Shown one piece after another: positions 18,199-27,175 of a stretch of 64,000 bases of DNA. Every line of letters begins with the position of its first letter. Positions within the stretch are counted from its first letter, which is position 1. Location of the stretch: contig NZ_JARACP010000002.1 of assembly GCF_028765545.1 (NCBI RefSeq), positions 124,001 to 188,000 on the forward strand, given 5' to 3'. Below the pieces are notes generated by a model, which saw only the letters and a list, made by a program, of their open reading frames with translations, was not told where the DNA came from and searched no databases. Made by a program: the position numbers and the translations under genes. This DNA comes from Aliivibrio sp. S4MY1 (lineage in GTDB: Bacteria > Pseudomonadota > Gammaproteobacteria > Enterobacterales > Vibrionaceae).

Positions 18199-19035
18199 AT
18201 GAAAGCAAAACTACTGGTTACTTCACTTGTTTTTATGAGCACTACTGCCGCAGCGTTTACAGACACGAATAAAACCGTTAATGATAATATCATTACTGAA
18301 CAGAGAGCAGCTCTAGCAAAGAATACTGATGGTAAAGGATTTGGTCCTCAATCTCCTAGAGATATCGATAACTTAACTGGCAATAATCAACGTTTATTTG
18401 GATTAGCGCCAGAATATACTCAAATGAATTTATGTAATATTCATTTCCATAAAAATGCGGAACATAAAGGTGGCGAATTTACTACCTACGTTGGCAATGG
18501 CGATGGAAAAGGCAGCAATACTGGCTATGCGTATAGCGGCAAGCTAAGTAAAGCAGAGCTAAAACCATTTAATCACAAAAATAGTACACTGCAATCTGGT
18601 GACACCATTGAAGTGCATTATGTTCATACCACGGCTAACGTTAAGCCAGGCCCAACACTTGGTGCATGTTTATCTGACTCAATTGGCAACCCACAATTAC
18701 GTGTAGAAACACAAGTGTATGTTTTAGTTAATGATAACTCAGCTCAGGATTTTGAGTATTTAACTGAATACGCTAAAAAGTCGGGGTATTACCAAGCAGT
18801 GAACATTCCAGTTAATACAGGAAAGCCAATTCAATACGCAGGTTCAACAACAGGGCCTAGCTATAATGAGCAAGGATCACCTTTACAAGTAACTTGGAGC
18901 GTTAGACCGCAAGTAACTAAAGTTAATATTAGTTCTGTCGCTGAATGGTTAACAGAAAATGACTTTAAAGAAGATCACGCACATGGTGTAAGAAACCTAG
19001 TGACTAATCCAGATCTACTCTCTTCTGGACACTAA
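18199..19035 (+). CDS. Periplasmic delta-class carbonic anhydrase
   Basis: 278 residues with a cleavable signal peptide (about 1-19, ending TAAAF). The core carries CNIHFHKNAEHKGGEF, EVHYVHTTA and GACLS blocks. As I recall, these are hallmarks of bacterial proteins assigned to the delta class of carbonic anhydrases, with His and Cys/His zinc ligands. The enzyme would interconvert carbon dioxide and bicarbonate in the periplasm. It is a single gene with its own terminator and a divergent LysR regulator. The class call is from memory of the family and not from a search; a related cadmium/zinc-binding exported protein is the alternative. Confidence 0.72.
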   Translation: MKAKLLVTSLVFMSTTAAAFTDTNKTVNDNIITEQRAALAKNTDGKGFGPQSPRDIDNLTGNNQRLFGLAPEYTQMNLCNIHFHKNAEHKGGEFTTYVGNGDGKGSNTGYAYSGKLSKAELKPFNHKNSTLQSGDTIEVHYVHTTANVKPGPTLGACLSDSIGNPQLRVETQVYVLVNDNSAQDFEYLTEYAKKSGYYQAVNIPVNTGKPIQYAGSTTGPSYNEQGSPLQVTWSVRPQVTKVNISSVAEWLTENDFKEDHAHGVRNLVTNPDLLSSGH

Positions 19036-19053
19036 CTTTTACCCTATCTATTC

Positions 19054-19079
19054 AAAGGTCGCTACTTGCGGCCTTTTTT
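19054..19079 (+). terminator. Terminator after carbonic anhydrase
   Basis: AAGGTCGC and GCGGCCTT pair around a 5-base loop with one G-T pair, followed by a T-run ending at 19079. Confidence 0.7.
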
Positions 19080-19148
19080 AAATATTAATTTAATCATGCT
19101 GAAGATAATCAAGACGCGCCGTTTACCTACTGCGTCCAACGCTCTTAT

Positions 19149-20036
19149 CTAATTAAATCGACGTCGAAACTCGGTTGGCGTCATCATTTTTAACTCTTTA
19201 AATTGGCGATTAAAGTTAGATATATTTTTAAATCCCGTTTTTTCTGCCACTAATGCGATAGAAAAGTTAGTACTCGCTAACAGCTCACACGCTTTACCAA
19301 TACGGTATTGCTTTAGATGATCAGAAAAACTCATTCCATAATGCTTCTCAAACATTCTATAAGCCGAGCTTTCACTCATATGAAGTCGCTTACATAAATC
19401 GGAGATCTTAATTGCATCACCATAATACGTTTCTATGTAACGAGTTGCTCGCTCAATTCGATGGTTTAATTCTGAATCATCGGAAAGCGGCTTAATTCGA
19501 TAAGGCGTGGTTGATAGCTTTTTTGCCTTCGTATCATCAGAAAGACTGACTAATATCTCAATCACTTTTATCGCCTGCAAATGACGCTCTAACGTATTAG
19601 CCTGTTTTAATAATTCCGACATCTTTTGTGCGGTTTCTGGGCTAAACGATAAGCCATAAGCAGAATTATCTAATAACCGCTTGAGGTTTCTCGCTTCAGG
19701 GATCAGTGTCATTAAGCGCTCAACCCAATGGTGAGCAAACCAAATAATTAAAGTGTGATGTTTTGACTGCTCTAATTTTACGCTTCGTCCCGCCACCATA
19801 TGAGGTAAGCCTGGCCCATAAAGAAGCAGAGAATTATGATGGATATCGCCAATCGCATCTCCTGCAAAATAACTGCCTTGAAATGCTTCATCAGGGTCTA
19901 GATACAACACCAATTCATATTCAGAATGATAATGCCAAGAACACGCAAACTCATTGTCTTCTACACGACAATGAAATTCTCTTACTATCCAATCAAAACT
20001 AGGTACATTTTGCACATGTTCTTTAAATGGTTTCAT
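19149..20036 (-). CDS. AraC-family regulator with cupin sensor
   Basis: 295 residues. The N-terminal half is a cupin-type ligand domain (ACSWHYHSEYELVLYL), and the C-terminal 100 residues hold two HTH motifs of AraC type (KISDLCKRLHMSESSAYRMFEKHYG; then VAEKTGFKNISNFNRQFKEL). It is divergent from the SetB-like efflux gene, which is its likely target, and is probably triggered by a sugar or related small molecule. Confidence 0.88.
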   Translation of the reverse strand: MKPFKEHVQNVPSFDWIVREFHCRVEDNEFACSWHYHSEYELVLYLDPDEAFQGSYFAGDAIGDIHHNSLLLYGPGLPHMVAGRSVKLEQSKHHTLIIWFAHHWVERLMTLIPEARNLKRLLDNSAYGLSFSPETAQKMSELLKQANTLERHLQAIKVIEILVSLSDDTKAKKLSTTPYRIKPLSDDSELNHRIERATRYIETYYGDAIKISDLCKRLHMSESSAYRMFEKHYGMSFSDHLKQYRIGKACELLASTNFSIALVAEKTGFKNISNFNRQFKELKMMTPTEFRRRFN

Positions 20037-20241
20037 TCTTGGCCTTAACGGTTAACACCACTCGAAATAAGTCACTCTCAGGCTAATCGTGTAAGCGTCA
20101 CCTGTCAAAGAAAGATAGTAAAATGACTGAATAGTATTAGAGGTAGCTCGAATAACATCACTCCCCCTCCCTTTCATTGAGTAGACTACGCCTAAATAAA
20201 ACGGTTCAACCACATTCTCTTTCGTACACTGGAGCTTCACT

Positions 20242-21444
20242 ATGCCGCAAAACAAGAAGACATTTTTGTTTATTTTTATCGCCTTTATTACTGGGCTTTG
20301 TAGTGCGTTTTTTTACCCACTATCAAGCTTGTTTATTGTAGAGGAGTTGGGCGCATCACCAATGATGTTAAGCCTGTATATGACGCTCGCTGTCAGCAGT
20401 TCTGTGATCGTATCTCAGTTTATTGCCAAACGCTCAGACACGCATTGGAACCGTAAAACCATTCTTATTGTCTCTTTAGCAAGTTACTTAATTTTGGTCG
20501 CCAGTTTTACCGTTATTCGTGATTATTGGTTAGCGATTACCATGGCAGTGGTCTTTGGTAGCATCAGTGGCGCATCTTTTGGTCAACTGTTTGCTCTAGG
20601 TCGAGAATATGGTGACAGACACGTCGCCAACAGCACCAGTTTTTTAGCGAAGATGCGTGCAGGTCTTGCGATTGCGTGGGTATTTGGTCCGCCTGCCGCG
20701 TTCATGCTTAAAGCACAATTTGGTTTTAGCGCAGCGTTTGCGGTGTCTGCTATTACTGTCTCTGTCGCAATACTCATCATCGCTAAATTTATTCCTGATA
20801 ATGTGGTGACAAAAGAAGAACGAACTGCGGCAACAGTTGAGAATAAACCGTTAGGACGTATGGTTGTATTTTATTGCTTTATCATTGTTTGTGCTTTCTC
20901 TGCCAACAACTTGTATATCACCAGTATGCCTCTATATCTTTCACAAGAGCTGCAAGTTGATGTGAGTTGGTTGGGGTTAATGTTTGGTATGGCGGCAGCT
21001 TGCGAGATCCCAGTGATGCTTGGGGCAGGTAAAATGGCTGACAAACTAGGTACAACCAGAGTAATGACTCTTGGCGTGATATCTGGTGCCATGTTCTTTC
21101 TTGTTATGCTATCAACCACCAGTTTTACAGGGATGCTGATTGCCCAAATACTTAATGGATTGTTCATTGGTGTATGTGCCACGCTTGGCATGGTCGCATT
21201 GCAAGATATGATGAAAGACCGTTTAGGCACAGCCTCTACCCTGTTCTCTAACATGCTGAACATCAGTGTCTTGGTATCAAGTGTTTTGGTTGGTGTTGTG
21301 GGTGAGTTATACAACTACTACAGCGCGCTGTATTTGTGCTTTGTTGGTGCTGTTATAGCTGCTGTGTTGTTGATTGTGTTTGAGATGCTAGAGAAGAAAC
21401 AGAAGGTAATGATTGAAGGCCAATGCGCGGTAGGAGAGGTGTAG
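20242..21444 (+). CDS. MFS sugar-efflux-type transporter (SetA/SetB-like)
   Basis: 400 residues with about 12 membrane segments over the whole length. It resembles the Set family of sugar efflux proteins (opening ITGLCSAFFYPLSSLFIVEELGA; mid-protein SMPLYLSQELQ; GAGKMADKLGTTRVM). Set proteins export sugars or sugar analogues and relieve sugar-phosphate stress. The divergent AraC gene with a cupin sensor fits sugar-responsive control. The substrate itself is not shown. Confidence 0.8.
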   Translation: MPQNKKTFLFIFIAFITGLCSAFFYPLSSLFIVEELGASPMMLSLYMTLAVSSSVIVSQFIAKRSDTHWNRKTILIVSLASYLILVASFTVIRDYWLAITMAVVFGSISGASFGQLFALGREYGDRHVANSTSFLAKMRAGLAIAWVFGPPAAFMLKAQFGFSAAFAVSAITVSVAILIIAKFIPDNVVTKEERTAATVENKPLGRMVVFYCFIIVCAFSANNLYITSMPLYLSQELQVDVSWLGLMFGMAAACEIPVMLGAGKMADKLGTTRVMTLGVISGAMFFLVMLSTTSFTGMLIAQILNGLFIGVCATLGMVALQDMMKDRLGTASTLFSNMLNISVLVSSVLVGVVGELYNYYSALYLCFVGAVIAAVLLIVFEMLEKKQKVMIEGQCAVGEV

Positions 21445-21466
21445 GGTTAACACTATTTAAAGCGCA

Positions 21467-21494
21467 GGGGTAATAGCTGATTTGCTATTGCCCC
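21467..21494 (+). terminator. Hairpin after SetB-like gene
   Basis: GGGGTAATAGC (21467-21477) pairs with GCTATTGCCCC (21484-21494) with one T-G pair. The following ATTGTTTGTT is only moderately T-rich, so this may be a terminator or the edge of an inserted segment carrying the next gene. The rest of the gap up to 21687 shows nothing recognisable. Confidence 0.45.
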
Positions 21495-21687
21495 ATTGTT
21501 TGTTAGGTTACTTTTCTACATAACATTCAGTTTGGTTTTTGGCTTACTTTTTTATAACAAATGTTCTAGCTATGTGGCCAGATTTTTAATCCGCTACACG
21601 AATTCATCAGTGTGATGTGCTGCATGGCATAAGATACGGTTTGTCTGTACTATAAACTTTATTGAATGATGAGTCGAAAATGCACAG

Positions 21688-23628
21688 ATGCGATTACCGA
21701 AAAGAACCAGAGCCCACATATTAGAAGAATTATCTGTAGACAAATTTAAATCTCTACTTCCTCATGAGTGGGTGTACCGCATACCGACACACGACTACGG
21801 GATAGATGGAGAAGTTGAAGTCTTTGATAACGATGGCCTTAGTACAGGGATTAAGTTTCTCGTACAACTCAAGGCGACCGATGAGAAAAATAGTATTAAA
21901 GCGCTAAAGCTTCGCATGAACATAGAAAAATTAAACTACTTTAAACAACTCGATTGCCCTGTATTGGTTGTACGCTATTTGGCTCATTCGGATACAATTT
22001 ATAGTCGCTGGTTCCACTCGCTAAATCTAACCACAGATACCCTAGCTGAAAACAGTTTTTGCATGCAGTTCTCTTCTTCGAACGAATGGAAAGAACATTC
22101 AACAGAGCTACTTTTCGAAGGGCTGAAAGCTTATAACAACTTCAAAAGTAAAACCCTTCAAAAGCCTATAAAAATAAATGCATCAATAAAATCATACAAG
22201 GGATTATCCACACACTCTGCGCTATTAGCTTCTAACCTAATCAATTCAACAAAAGAGAATGAAAACACGTTTACATTCGAATTTAAACCGACCAAATCCT
22301 CCCCTTCCATCTTGGAAATTGATGAAAATGACTACTACATAAATCTTGGTGGAGTCGGAAGCAGTCGAGGTTCATTTGACAATTTGAGTAATATTACTGA
22401 CGCTTTAACGTTAGTTGCCGACATAAACGTAACTATCGGATTGTTACTACAGCACTTGGGGCATACTAAGGAAGCTGAGGTTCATTTCGATAATTACATA
22501 CAGGCGTCAAAAATAAAAAGCCATGGATTAACTCTCATCAGCTATACGCAGTGCAAAATAGCTACAAGAACACCCTCCGATGCATTGCTCCTTATCGAAA
22601 GCATTGTTAATACAACTAATATATTCGAACACGACTTGGTAAATGAAATCCAAGTTTGTTTAAGTTTAATCACTAGCTTATCTATTAAAGCCGATGTAGA
22701 AAGCGTAATAAAAACATACAAGTGTATCGACCAATCAATTCCGTCAGACCACAAAGACTTGAAGGCAACTTTACACTACAACCTCGGTAATTTTTTATCT
22801 GCAAGAAGTGAACTAAGCAAAGCGATACATCAATACAATAAAGCTGCAAAGATGAACCCAGATTACAAAAAAAGGGCATACTGGCTAAAAGAAGTCGCTG
22901 GGTTATTATTCAGCGCAAGTAAGTACACAACAGCCTCCAAGTTTTATACAACCGCTATTGACATCGAAGATACAGCAGAGAATGCGGTGTTACTGGCAGA
23001 TAGTCTAATCTTTTGTGGACGTTTTGAGGAGGCATCTGATTTGTTCGAAATCTCCATTCCGAAACTTAAAGTAAGAAGCTCTATCTGGTGCCTAAAAAAA
23101 TGGACTCTTGATCTATTAGTGAATGACTTAGGCATAAAGAAACAACTTATAGGTAAAGTTGCTACTGCTAAGTTTATCGAAAATGCTAACGAAGACGAAA
23201 TAATAGAATACTTAGTCAAGACAAATGCTACATGTCCAGAATGCTGGTACTCATTGGCTCAAAAGTTTGTTATTGCTCAAGACTACAATAAAGCATGTAT
23301 TAGCTACTTACTTTCAGCATTTTCAGATGAACGTTACAGAAATACATGGATGAACGCATTGCAGTGTGCCTACAACATCGAAGACCTAACGGCATTTTCT
23401 CATTTAATAGAAGTCATTGGTAATAAATTTGGAAGTGAAGTCATTGGTGAGTTCTTCTCTAACTTCCCTGTAGATGCAAATGATGATTTCCATCAAAAAT
23501 TAAGTGACGCTGCATTACAAGCAATACAGTACTGTGAAGACTATAACAATGAACAAAAAAACAACATTTATGAAATTAGGTTTGGAGATAGCAACTCAAT
23601 CAATACAGTTGCTTTAAAACGCCATTGA
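21688..23628 (+). CDS. DUF4365 nuclease-like domain fused to TPR repeats
   Basis: 646 residues. The N-terminal ~130 residues match DUF4365, a PD-(D/E)xK-type fold: DYGIDGEVEVF (Asp40, Glu42/Glu44) followed by a QLK motif (Gln60, Lys62), the Mrr-like variant with Gln in place of Glu. The rest (about 240-560) is helical with TPR-like units such as YNLGNFLSARSELSKAIHQY. DUF4365 proteins occur in defence islands and are presumed nucleases; that role is inferred. It stands alone between two metabolic operons. Its codon use (many ATA, AGA, TTA) looks less adapted than its neighbours, which fits acquisition. Confidence 0.72.
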   Translation: MRLPKRTRAHILEELSVDKFKSLLPHEWVYRIPTHDYGIDGEVEVFDNDGLSTGIKFLVQLKATDEKNSIKALKLRMNIEKLNYFKQLDCPVLVVRYLAHSDTIYSRWFHSLNLTTDTLAENSFCMQFSSSNEWKEHSTELLFEGLKAYNNFKSKTLQKPIKINASIKSYKGLSTHSALLASNLINSTKENENTFTFEFKPTKSSPSILEIDENDYYINLGGVGSSRGSFDNLSNITDALTLVADINVTIGLLLQHLGHTKEAEVHFDNYIQASKIKSHGLTLISYTQCKIATRTPSDALLLIESIVNTTNIFEHDLVNEIQVCLSLITSLSIKADVESVIKTYKCIDQSIPSDHKDLKATLHYNLGNFLSARSELSKAIHQYNKAAKMNPDYKKRAYWLKEVAGLLFSASKYTTASKFYTTAIDIEDTAENAVLLADSLIFCGRFEEASDLFEISIPKLKVRSSIWCLKKWTLDLLVNDLGIKKQLIGKVATAKFIENANEDEIIEYLVKTNATCPECWYSLAQKFVIAQDYNKACISYLLSAFSDERYRNTWMNALQCAYNIEDLTAFSHLIEVIGNKFGSEVIGEFFSNFPVDANDDFHQKLSDAALQAIQYCEDYNNEQKNNIYEIRFGDSNSINTVALKRH

Positions 23629-23776
23629 TGTAATGGATTAGTATAGTTGGTCTAAGCAAGAAGCTCTGCTTTAACTCTAGTAATTCACGAAATACTAATT
23701 TAGCAATATCACTGACTCACTTATGTCCAAAAACAAGCTAACCTAATACTACTTTTATTGAGTCCCCTCTCCACCA

Positions 23777-23812
23777 AACTAAAAATGCCAGTCAACTTAA
23801 CTGACTGGCATT
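23777..23812 (-). terminator. Terminator of the ugp transcript and alkyl sulfatase remnant
   Basis: AATGCCAGTCA (23784-23794) and TGACTGGCATT (23802-23812) form a perfect 11-bp stem. On the minus strand it is followed by five T. It should end transcription of the ugp cluster and the fragment after it. The 150 bases between this and the DUF4365 stop show nothing recognisable. Confidence 0.75.
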
Positions 23813-23848
23813 GCATTACCCACTGAGGGGAGGTTTTATCATTAAATG

Positions 23849-24178
23849 TTATTTGCTTGGCATTGGTAGAATCTCAAACATGCCATCAAACTTATCTAGT
23901 GAACTAGCCTGTTGATCTAACAGTGATGCATCGCCTTTAACACCCGCTTGACCAGATTTGAATAATGCCTCTAAAGTTGTCTCACCAAAAACCACTTTTG
24001 TGAAATCTGCTTTGTTGATAATTAATTCAAAATCAACCTTTGGTAGTTTATCGACTTCAATGTTAGCCATATTCGCATTAGACACTTCACCATAGTAACG
24101 CTCTCCAAGGTCTGGGTGGTAAACACCGAAGTTGAAGTCAAGACCTGCGGCTTCCGCTTTTGGTGCGTTCAAACTCAC
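23849..24178 (-). pseudogene. C-terminal remnant of an alkyl/aryl sulfatase
   Basis: 109 codons from a GTG. The sequence (SLNAPKAEAAGLDFNF, then VVFGETTLEALFKSGQAGVKGD) matches the C-terminal SCP2-like domain of YjcS/SdsA-type alkyl sulfatases, which are normally about 650 residues. The catalytic metallo-beta-lactamase and dimerisation domains are missing. The homologous reading frame runs a few codons further upstream (HFIAV) into the end of ugpC, so the remnant is fused onto the ugpC 3' end by a deletion or insertion. It could still be translated as a stand-alone SCP2-like protein, but I see no strong ribosome binding site. Confidence 0.7.
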
Positions 24179-24192
24179 AGCAATAAAGTGAG

Positions 24193-25275
24193 CTAGCTTG
24201 CTTGCGCTAACACATTGGTATCAGCCAATAAGCGCTTCCCCGCCTCATCAAACAAATGCAAGTGCTGTTTTGCTACGTTAAGCGTCAGAGCTTCTTGAGT
24301 GGCAAAGTCTAACTCTGGCGTTAACGCGGTAAATGTTTTACCACCCACCAAACCATGCACTAATTGGTTCGGCCCTAACGGTTCAACCGCTTGCACGCTT
24401 AATGGAAAACTTAACCCTGTATTTACTGGCTCTAATAAGGCGTGTTCAGGTCTAATTCCAAGCTGTATTGTCTGAGCAGGTAAATGTGCGTATTCAGCCA
24501 GAAACACACTTTGCTGATCAAACTTAATCACCCCATTCACAATCTCGGCTTGATGAAAGTTCATCGCAGGGCTGCCAATAAAACTCGCCACAAACGTACT
24601 CGCAGGTTGGTGGTACACCTCTGATGGCGTACCTATTTGCTCAATCTCCCCTTGGTTTAACACGATAATGCGATCCGCCAAAGTCATCGCCTCCACTTGA
24701 TCATGAGTCACATACACACTGGTTACACCTAGCTCACGTTGCAGTTTTTTAATTTCTAAACGCATGTGGGCGCGCAGTGAAGCATCTAGATTAGATAACG
24801 GCTCATCAAACAAGAACAACTGTGGATCACGCACAATCGCACGTCCCATTGCAACACGTTGACGCTGCCCACCGGATAACTTTGCAGGCTTTCTGTCGAG
24901 ATAATCTGCGATCTTGAGGGTTTCTGCGACTTTTTCAATTTTTGCTGCAATGGTTTGCTTATCAACACCACGGTTTTTTAACCCATAAGCCAAGTTGTCA
25001 TACACTGTCATGTGTGGGTATAGCGCGTAGTTTTGAAACACCATCGCAATATCACGACTGGCTGGTTTTTCTGTATCAATACGACGATGATTTAGCTCAA
25101 TTTCGCCACCAGTGATCGACTCTAACCCTGCAATAGAGCGCAAGATGGATGATTTACCACAGCCCGACGGACCAACCAATACAATGAACTCACCTTGCTT
25201 AATATCAACAGAAACACCTTTTACCGCTTGGTGACCATTGTCGTAGGTTTTTACTAAATTTTTAAGTGCTAACAT
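24193..25275 (-). CDS. ugpC: Glycerol-3-phosphate ABC importer, ATPase
   Basis: 360 residues of the MalK/UgpC type. Walker A GPSGCGKSS at 35-43, Q-loop, signature LSGGQRQR, Walker B LFLFDEPLSNLD, switch His in VTHDQ, and a C-terminal TOBE regulatory domain. It powers uptake of sn-glycerol-3-phosphate or its diesters with the UgpA, UgpE and UgpB genes just upstream on the same strand. It is last in the cluster order B-A-E-C, as in E. coli. The expected ugpQ phosphodiesterase is not next; a sulfatase remnant is. Confidence 0.9.
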   Translation of the reverse strand: MLALKNLVKTYDNGHQAVKGVSVDIKQGEFIVLVGPSGCGKSSILRSIAGLESITGGEIELNHRRIDTEKPASRDIAMVFQNYALYPHMTVYDNLAYGLKNRGVDKQTIAAKIEKVAETLKIADYLDRKPAKLSGGQRQRVAMGRAIVRDPQLFLFDEPLSNLDASLRAHMRLEIKKLQRELGVTSVYVTHDQVEAMTLADRIIVLNQGEIEQIGTPSEVYHQPASTFVASFIGSPAMNFHQAEIVNGVIKFDQQSVFLAEYAHLPAQTIQLGIRPEHALLEPVNTGLSFPLSVQAVEPLGPNQLVHGLVGGKTFTALTPELDFATQEALTLNVAKQHLHLFDEAGKRLLADTNVLAQAS

Positions 25276-25335
25276 AGTTCTATCTCTTCACAAATTTGGG
25301 ATTGGCAATGCGGTTTCATCACCGCGTTTGCACAA

Positions 25336-26178
25336 TTATTTCTCTGTTTCAACAAGGCCTTTAACAAACCAACGCTGAAAAATAATAACTATTAAAATTG
25401 GTGGCAACATAGCGAAGATAACCAGAGCAAAGGCTTGGTCGTAACGCGGTTGACTACTTTGGCTTATGTCACTCAATAACTGTTTCACACCCATTACGAT
25501 AGTGTTGTAACTCTCATCGGTGGTCATCATGATTGGCCATAAATATTGGTTCCAACCCACCACAAACATGATAATGAAAATCGCAGCGATCATGGTTTTA
25601 GATAACGGTAATAAAATATCGATAAAAAAGCGAATTGGCCCTGCGTTATCAAGTTGCGCCGCCTCCACCAATTCATTCGGGATGGTTCTAAAAAATTGGC
25701 GAAAGAAAAACGTCGCGGTCGCCGAGGCAATCAAAGGTAAAATTAACCCTGAAAAGCTATTCAACATTCCTAAGTTCGCAACCACTTCATAAGAAGGAAT
25801 GATACGAACTTCTAATGGCAACAATAGCGTGACAAAAATCAGCCAAAACCACAGCGAAGCAAAAGGCATACGAAAATAGACCAACGCATAAGCGGCCATC
25901 ATCGAAATAATAATCTTGCCAATGGCAAAGCCAAGTCCCATCACCATTGAGTTAATGATCATCGATTTGGCATTCACATCCGTACTAAAACCGACGCTCT
26001 TATCCCAGACCTCCCCGTAAACCTCAAAGAAGTTACCGCCCGGCCACCACTGCAATCCATCACTAATAATGGTGTTTGGGTTGTGGGTAGAGCTGGCGAA
26101 AATTAGCCAAATAGGGATGATCATAAAAAGCGCCCCTAATATCAGGATGACATGATCGAACCATTGATTCTGTTTCAT
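25336..26178 (-). CDS. ugpE: Glycerol-3-phosphate ABC importer, permease
   Basis: About 280 residues from the ATG at 26178 (MKQNQWFDH); the longer TTG-initiated frame to 26208 is unlikely. Six membrane segments, and a cytoplasmic EAA loop (EAAQLDNAGPIRFFIDILLP) that docks on the ATPase. Start and hydrophobic pattern agree with UgpE. It pairs with UgpA to form the channel. Confidence 0.9.
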   Translation of the reverse strand: MKQNQWFDHVILILGALFMIIPIWLIFASSTHNPNTIISDGLQWWPGGNFFEVYGEVWDKSVGFSTDVNAKSMIINSMVMGLGFAIGKIIISMMAAYALVYFRMPFASLWFWLIFVTLLLPLEVRIIPSYEVVANLGMLNSFSGLILPLIASATATFFFRQFFRTIPNELVEAAQLDNAGPIRFFIDILLPLSKTMIAAIFIIMFVVGWNQYLWPIMMTTDESYNTIVMGVKQLLSDISQSSQPRYDQAFALVIFAMLPPILIVIIFQRWFVKGLVETEK

Positions 26179-26222
26179 AATAAAATTCTCATCATTGCTG
26201 TGTACCAATACATCTCTTTGAA

Positions 26223-27104
26223 TTAATAGTGCACACGCTTTTCAATAAACTTAAATTGCACCCAAGTCAGCATTAAGACTAAAACCAGTAACACTACCGA
26301 TTGCGCCGCACTACCACCAATGTCTGTCCCAATGAAGCCATCACGATAAATCTTATAAACCAATGAGGTCGTTCCCCCACCCGGACCGCCTGACGTTAAG
26401 GTGTCAATAACGCCGAAGGTTTCAAAAAAGGCATAGGTTAAGTTGATGACTAATAAGAAAAAGCCTGTAGGAGCAAGCAATGGGAAAGTGATGGTCCAGA
26501 AGCGACGGCGATCACTCTCACAATCCAACATTGCCGCTTCATTCACCGCAAATGAAATAGACTGTAGTCCTGCAAGAAAGTAGATAAAGTTAACCGAGAC
26601 TTGCTTCCACACCGAGACTAAAACCAAGGTTAGCGTTGCATCAAAAGGACTGGTGTATAAACTAAAATCCCAACCAAGGCTGGAAAAAATATCGGTAAAA
26701 ACACCAATATGAGGATTAAAAATAAAGCCGCCCATAATACCAGCCACCGCAGGAGCAACCGCATACACCCAAGTGAGCGTGATTTTATAAGCACTCTTAC
26801 CATGCAAAATATTATTGGCTTTCACCGCCAATAAAAGAGCAATGGCTAATGATAAAAAAGACACCACAATGGCAAAGCCAACCGTAAAAAAGATCGATCT
26901 TAAATACTCTGCCGAGCTAAAAATAATGTCGTAATTCTCTAAACCAACAAAGGTTGATGACAACCCCCAAGGGTCTTCTAGCATAAAGGAGAGATAAACC
27001 GCTTCTGCTGCGGGATAGAAAAAGAACACAGCAATAATGGCGATTTGGGGCACTAAAAGCGCATAAGGCAACGCCGAGTGGGTAAATTGTTGTCGTTGTT
27101 CCAC
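26223..27104 (-). CDS. ugpA: Glycerol-3-phosphate ABC importer, permease
   Basis: 293 residues starting at GTG, with AGG eight bases upstream. It has about six membrane segments and the EAA loop (NEAAMLDCESDRRRFWTITF). This is the UgpA/MalF-type partner of UgpE. It sits between ugpB and ugpE, 71 bases after ugpB and about 44 before ugpE, consistent with one transcript. Confidence 0.9.
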   Translation of the reverse strand: MEQRQQFTHSALPYALLVPQIAIIAVFFFYPAAEAVYLSFMLEDPWGLSSTFVGLENYDIIFSSAEYLRSIFFTVGFAIVVSFLSLAIALLLAVKANNILHGKSAYKITLTWVYAVAPAVAGIMGGFIFNPHIGVFTDIFSSLGWDFSLYTSPFDATLTLVLVSVWKQVSVNFIYFLAGLQSISFAVNEAAMLDCESDRRRFWTITFPLLAPTGFFLLVINLTYAFFETFGVIDTLTSGGPGGGTTSLVYKIYRDGFIGTDIGGSAAQSVVLLVLVLMLTWVQFKFIEKRVHY

Positions 27105-27175
27105 TGTTATAACCTACTACATTAAAAAGAAAAAAATCACTGTGGCTAACCTAAATCGGCCACAGTGAAACCTTG

